From assembly GCA_023390985.1 (NCBI GenBank), contig JAEWBU010000053.1, positions 1-16,169 of the forward strand: 16,169 nucleotides of DNA, given 5' to 3'. This document shows positions 12,386-16,169 of this stretch, one piece after another (the first letter of the stretch is position 1; each line of letters opens with the position of its first letter). This stretch comes from Pseudomonadota bacterium. GTDB taxonomy: Bacteria > Pseudomonadota > Gammaproteobacteria > Burkholderiales > Burkholderiaceae_C. The notes under the pieces were generated by a model. That model saw nothing but the letters and a program-made list of their open reading frames with translations, had not been told where the DNA came from and ran no database searches. Both the position numbers and the translations under genes were made by a program.

Positions 12386-15030
12386 CACACCACCACGTTC
12401 ACCAGGCGGCCCGGCACCACGATCACCTTCTTGGGCGTGGCCCCGCCGCCGAACTTGGCGAAGGCCTCGCTGGCCAGGGCCAGGCGCTCGATCTCGTCCT
12501 TGCTCGCGCCCGCGGGCACCGAGACCGAGCCGCGGTGCTTGCCGTTGACCTGCAGCACCAGCTCGATCTCGTCCTGCTCCAGCGCCTTGTCGTCCACCTT
12601 GGGCCAGGGCGCGTCGAGCAGCTCGCCGTGCGCGCCGACGTAGTCCAGCTCGGTCCACAGCGCGTGCGTGAGGTGCGGCGTGACCGGGTACAGCACGCGC
12701 AGCAGGATGCCGAAGCCTTCGGCCAGGACGATGTCCGCTCCCTCGTCACCGGCACCCTTGAAGTCTTCCAGCGCGTTGAGGATCTTCATCGCGCCGGAGA
12801 CCACGGTGTTGTATTGCATGCGGACGTAGTCGTAGTCCACCTGCTTGAGCACCGTGTGCACCTCGTGCCGCAGCGCCTTGGCCTGCTTGCCGAAGCGGCC
12901 CGCCGAGCCCAGCCGCGGCGCATGGCCGGCCACCGCGCCGGACGCCGCCAGTCGATGGCCGAACTGCCACACGCGGCGCAGGAACCGGTAGCTGCCCTCG
13001 AGCGCGGCGTCGTTCCACTCCAGCGTGGCTTCCGGCGGCGCCGTGAACATGGTGTACAGGCGCGCCGTGTCGGCGCCGTACTTCTCGATCAGGTCCTGCG
13101 GGTCGACGCCGTTGTTCTTGGACTTGGACATCGTGGTCCAGCCCTCGTACACCACCGGCTTGCCGTCGGCCTTGGCGGTCGCGGAGATCACCTTGGCGTG
13201 CTCGTCGCGCACGATGTCGAGGTCGTGCGCCCAGTAGTACTGCTTGCCGGCCTTCTCGCCGGTGCGCGAGAACGCCTCGTTCAGCACCATGCCCTGCGTC
13301 AGCAGCTTGGTGAACGGCTCGTCGATCTTCACCAGGCCCAGGTCGCGCATCACCTTGGTCCAGAAGCGCGCGTACAAGAGGTGCAGGATCGCGTGCTCGA
13401 TGCCGCCGATGTACTGGTCCATCGGCATCCAGTACTGCGTGCCCTCGCCGACCATGGCGTTGTCGTTCTTCGGGTCGCAGTAGCGCATGAAGTACCAGGA
13501 CGAATCCACGAAGGTGTCCATGGTGTCGGTCTCGCGGCGCGCGGGCTTGCCGCACACCGGGCAGCTGCACGCCAGGAAGTCCTCGCGCTTGTTCAGCGGG
13601 TTGCCCGTGCCGTCGGGCACGCAGTCCTGCGGCAGCACCACCGGCAGGTCCTTCTCCGGGACCGGCACGGCGCCGTGCTCCTCGCAGTGGATGATCGGGA
13701 TCGGCGTGCCCCAGTAGCGCTGGCGGCTCACGCCCCAGTCGCGCAGGCGCCAGGTGGTCTTCTTCTCGCCCAGGCCCTTCTGCTGCAGCGCGTGCGCCAC
13801 GGCGTCGACGGCCTGCTGGTAGCTGAAGCCGCTGAAGTTGTCGGAGTTGATGGTGACGCCACGCTCCTTGTCGGCGTACCACTCCTGCCAGTGGTGGTAG
13901 TCGTAGGTCTCGCCGTCGACGTGAACCACCTGCACGATCGGCAGGTTGTACTTGAGCGCGAACGCGAAGTCGCGCTCGTCGTGGCCGGGCACGCCCATCA
14001 CGGCGCCGTCGCCGTAGCCGATCAGCACGTAGTTCCCGACCCACACGTCGATCGGCTCGCCGGTGATCGGGTGGAACACCACCAGCCCGGTGGGCATGCC
14101 TTCCTTCTCGCGCAGCGCGAGTTCGGCTTCGGTGGTGCCGCCCTTCTTGCATTCCTCGATGAAGGCGGCCAGCTTGGGGTTGTTGCGCGCGGCGTGGGTG
14201 GCCAGCGGATGCTCGGGCGCCACCGCGCAGAACGTCACGCCCATGAGCGTGTCGGCGCGGGTGGTGAACACGTACATGCGGCCGTCGCCGATCAGCTGGC
14301 CGTCGTGGTCGCGGATGTCGTGCGTGAAGGCGAAGCGCACGCCCTCGCTCTTGCCGATCCAGTTCTCCTGCATCAGCTTGACCCGCTCGGGCCAGCCGGG
14401 CAGCTTGTGCTGCACGTGGTCGAGCAGCTCGGACGCGTAGTCGGTGATCTTCAGGTAGTAGCCCGGGATCTCGCGCTTTTCCACCACCGCGCCGGTGCGC
14501 CAGCCCTTGCCGTCGATCACCTGCTCGTTGGCCAGGACGGTCTGGTCGACCGGGTCCCAGTTCACGACCTGGGTCTTGCGGTAGGCGATGCCCTTTTCCA
14601 GCATCTTCAGGAACAGCCACTGGTTCCACTTGTAGTAGCTGGGATCGCAGGTGGCGACCTCGCGTGACCAGTCGATCGCCAGGCCCATGGCCTGCATCTG
14701 CCCCTTCATGTAGGCGATGTTCTCGTAGGTCCACCTGGCCGGCGGCACGCCGTTCTTCAGCGCGGCGTTCTCCGCCGGCAGGCCGAACGCGTCCCAGCCC
14801 ATGGGCATCAGCACGTTGTAGCCGTTCATGCGCAGGTAGCGCGTCAACATGTCGTTGATCGTGTAGTTGCGCACGTGTCCCATGTGCAGCTTGCCGCTCG
14901 GGTAGGGCAGCATGGAACAGGCGTAGAACTTCTTCCTGCGCGCATCCTCGACCACGCGATAGGCGTCGCGCGCGGTCCAGTGCGCCTGCGCGGCCCGCTC
15001 GACCTCGAGGTGGTTGTACTTTTCTTGCAT
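12385..15030 (-). CDS. leuS: Leucyl-tRNA synthetase
   Basis: Class I aminoacyl-tRNA synthetase charging tRNA-Leu, cytoplasmic, 881 residues, typical bacterial length. The HIGH motif appears as HMGH (49-52, in YPSGKLHMGHVRNYT). The CP1 editing domain carries TTRADTLMGVTF (256-267) and GVPGHDERDFAF (346-357, with the conserved editing Asp). A Cys-rich insert CSCPVCG follows (488-494), then ETDTMDTFVDSSWYFMRY. The KMSKS loop reads TMSKS (633-637), keeping the second lysine. The ATG at 15030 gives the standard N-terminus MQEKYNHLEVERAAQ; the ribosome site is weak. It lies 47 bases after exbD and is coupled by one base to lptE. Confidence 0.98.
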   Translation of the reverse strand: MQEKYNHLEVERAAQAHWTARDAYRVVEDARRKKFYACSMLPYPSGKLHMGHVRNYTINDMLTRYLRMNGYNVLMPMGWDAFGLPAENAALKNGVPPARWTYENIAYMKGQMQAMGLAIDWSREVATCDPSYYKWNQWLFLKMLEKGIAYRKTQVVNWDPVDQTVLANEQVIDGKGWRTGAVVEKREIPGYYLKITDYASELLDHVQHKLPGWPERVKLMQENWIGKSEGVRFAFTHDIRDHDGQLIGDGRMYVFTTRADTLMGVTFCAVAPEHPLATHAARNNPKLAAFIEECKKGGTTEAELALREKEGMPTGLVVFHPITGEPIDVWVGNYVLIGYGDGAVMGVPGHDERDFAFALKYNLPIVQVVHVDGETYDYHHWQEWYADKERGVTINSDNFSGFSYQQAVDAVAHALQQKGLGEKKTTWRLRDWGVSRQRYWGTPIPIIHCEEHGAVPVPEKDLPVVLPQDCVPDGTGNPLNKREDFLACSCPVCGKPARRETDTMDTFVDSSWYFMRYCDPKNDNAMVGEGTQYWMPMDQYIGGIEHAILHLLYARFWTKVMRDLGLVKIDEPFTKLLTQGMVLNEAFSRTGEKAGKQYYWAHDLDIVRDEHAKVISATAKADGKPVVYEGWTTMSKSKNNGVDPQDLIEKYGADTARLYTMFTAPPEATLEWNDAALEGSYRFLRRVWQFGHRLAASGAVAGHAPRLGSAGRFGKQAKALRHEVHTVLKQVDYDYVRMQYNTVVSGAMKILNALEDFKGAGDEGADIVLAEGFGILLRVLYPVTPHLTHALWTELDYVGAHGELLDAPWPKVDDKALEQDEIELVLQVNGKHRGSVSVPAGASKDEIERLALASEAFAKFGGGATPKKVIVVPGRLVNVVV

Positions 15031-15077
15031 GGCGGAATTCTAGGATGGGCCTGCCGCCTGACCGCCGCGCTGGGACG

Positions 15078-15494
15078 TCAGCGCGGGGCCTCGGCGACGA
15101 AGCCGACGCGGGACAGGCCCGCCTTCTGCGCCGCGCCCATCACCTCGACCACCTTGCCGTAGGGGACGGACTGGTCGGCGCGCAATTGCACTTCGGTCTC
15201 GGGACTGCGCTTCGCAGCCTCCGTAAGAGCTTGCGCCAGTTGCGCCGGCGTGACCGGCTTGTCGTCCAGGAACAGGCCGCCCTGGGCGTCCATTCCGACG
15301 GTGACGAACTTCGGCGCGTCCTGCGGCTTGGCGCCCTCGGCCCTGGGCAGGTCCAGGCGCAGCGAGCTGGCCATCAGCGGCGCGGTGATGATCAGGATCA
15401 CCACCAGCACCAGCATCACGTCCACCAGGGGCGTGACGTTGATGTCGCTCATCGGGCGCGGGCCCTCGGTGCGCTCCAGGCGGCCGAACGCCAT
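15078..15494 (-). CDS. exbD: ExbD/TolR-family biopolymer transport protein
   Basis: Inner-membrane partner of an ExbB/TolQ-type proton channel that energises outer-membrane processes (TonB or Tol). At 138 residues it has the classic layout: a short cytoplasmic N-terminus with MSDINVTPLVDVMLVLVVI (15-33) holding the essential proton-carrying Asp25, one membrane segment to about residue 40, and a periplasmic domain ending GAAQKAGLSRVGFVAE. Its ATG shares one base with the exbB stop. ExbD and TolR cannot be separated with certainty from sequence alone: no tolA, tolB, pal or tonB gene is in view. Confidence 0.93.
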   Translation of the reverse strand: MAFGRLERTEGPRPMSDINVTPLVDVMLVLVVILIITAPLMASSLRLDLPRAEGAKPQDAPKFVTVGMDAQGGLFLDDKPVTPAQLAQALTEAAKRSPETEVQLRADQSVPYGKVVEVMGAAQKAGLSRVGFVAEAPR

Positions 15495-16147
15495 CAGCCC
15501 GGCTCCTGCGGGTGGTGCGCGACCAGCTCGCGCAGGTCGCGCGCGAAGCCTTCCAGGTCGGCCTCGATGCGGCCGATGCGGCGCCCGAAGATGTTGTAGC
15601 CCAGCACGGCGGGGATGGCGACCGCCAGGCCGGCGGCGGTCATGATGAGGGCCTCGCCCACCGGGCCGGCCACCTTGTCGATGCTGATCTGCCCCGCGGC
15701 CGCGATGCCGGTGAGCGCGTGGTAGATGCCCCAGACGGTGCCCAGCAGGCCGACGAAGGGCGCGGTGGAGCCGACGGTGGCCAGCAGCACCTGGCCGAAC
15801 TGCAGCTTGTCGAGCACCGCATGCAGCGCGTCGCGCAGCATGCGGGTCAGCTGCTGGCCGCGGTCGCCCGCGGCGGCCAGGGAGCCCGGCGGCTGGGAAC
15901 CGGCGGCGGCGATGAGCGGCATGACCAGTTGCTCGCGATCGAAGCCGGAGACGCGCTGATGGGCCTCCTCCAGCGAAGGCGACTGCCAGAACGCGGCGGT
16001 GGCGCGCGCCACGTCGGTGGACGCGCGGCGCAGCAGCCAGCCCTTCCAGAGGATGACCACCCAGCTGGCCACCGACATCAGGAGCAGCAGCAGGGCGACG
16101 GTGCGGCCGATCGCGTCGGCCTGGCTGAACAGCTGAGGAATGTCCAT
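15494..16147 (-). CDS. exbB: ExbB/TolQ/MotA-family proton channel protein
   Basis: Channel-forming inner-membrane subunit that pairs with the ExbD-like protein; 217 residues. It has three membrane segments: about 16-36 (VALLLLLMSVASWVVILW), about 121-145 (LLATVGSTAPFVGLLGTVWG, the family signature) and about 165-185 (ALIMTAAGLAVAIPAVLGYN). A cytoplasmic loop lies between the first two and a basic tail (FGRRIGRIEADLEGFARDL) at the end. The ATG at 16147 has a strong GGGGAGAG upstream at 16153-16162. It is the first visible gene of the exbB-exbD-leuS-lptE run. Only 22 bases of upstream sequence are present, so its promoter and upstream neighbour are not visible. Confidence 0.93.
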   Translation of the reverse strand: MDIPQLFSQADAIGRTVALLLLLMSVASWVVILWKGWLLRRASTDVARATAAFWQSPSLEEAHQRVSGFDREQLVMPLIAAAGSQPPGSLAAAGDRGQQLTRMLRDALHAVLDKLQFGQVLLATVGSTAPFVGLLGTVWGIYHALTGIAAAGQISIDKVAGPVGEALIMTAAGLAVAIPAVLGYNIFGRRIGRIEADLEGFARDLRELVAHHPQEPG

Positions 16148-16169
16148 GGTCGCCCTCTCCCCTGGGGCG

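Noticed and set aside
10419..14667. Long plus-strand open frames opposite rocD and leuS
   Set aside because: Antisense shadows of high third-position GC; no domains or ribosome sites.

Overview
The window reads as a core chromosomal segment of a high-GC betaproteobacterium, most likely a member of the Comamonadaceae (Burkholderiales; Ramlibacter, Variovorax and Polaromonas are the kind of genera meant). This rests on the protein families (proteobacterial GshA of the T. ferrooxidans type, Kup, a DUF6352-like protein, ExbB/ExbD next to leuS), the leuS-lptE-holA-proA-gshA-gshB theme, and strong G/C bias at third codon positions. The genus is not proven. There are fourteen protein genes. All lie on the minus strand except one, a periplasmic amino-acid binding protein. 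No rRNA, tRNA, CRISPR array, transposase or phage gene is visible, and no gene-free stretch exceeds 140 bases.

Read in the direction of transcription (right to left): an ExbB-ExbD proton-channel pair (16147-15078, stop and start sharing one base) leads into leuS (15030-12385), whose stop shares one base with the start of lptE (12385-11891). An ornithine aminotransferase gene, rocD (11780-10545), sits between lptE and holA (10420-9347). Then come proA (9214-7934), a DUF6352-like gene eight bases later (7925-6915), gshA (6831-5536) and kup (5407-3539). A toxin-antitoxin pair of the RelE/HigB-2 type (3478-2770) follows. On the plus strand lies a GltI-like glutamate/aspartate binding protein (1842-2720) with a clear terminator. 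Divergent from it is a Nu-class/YfcG-like glutathione transferase (1703-984), followed by gshB (958-2).

The metabolic content centres on glutamate and glutathione. RocD and ProA both yield glutamate 5-semialdehyde, GshA and GshB build glutathione, the transferase uses it, and the binding protein probably captures glutamate or aspartate. Whether this is more than chance neighbourhood is inference.

Non-coding features worth attention are: two REP/BIME-like double-hairpin palindromes, one on each side of holA and each starting a few bases after a stop codon, with four perfect stems whose differences are compensatory; tandem palindromes abutting the toxin start codon; a near-perfect 17-base palindrome in the divergent transferase/binding-protein promoter region; and a hairpin plus U-run directly against the TTG start of kup. 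I saw no wholly new multi-gene system. The best candidates for novelty are the REP-flanked holA with rocD inserted upstream, and the toxin-antitoxin module lodged in the glutathione region.
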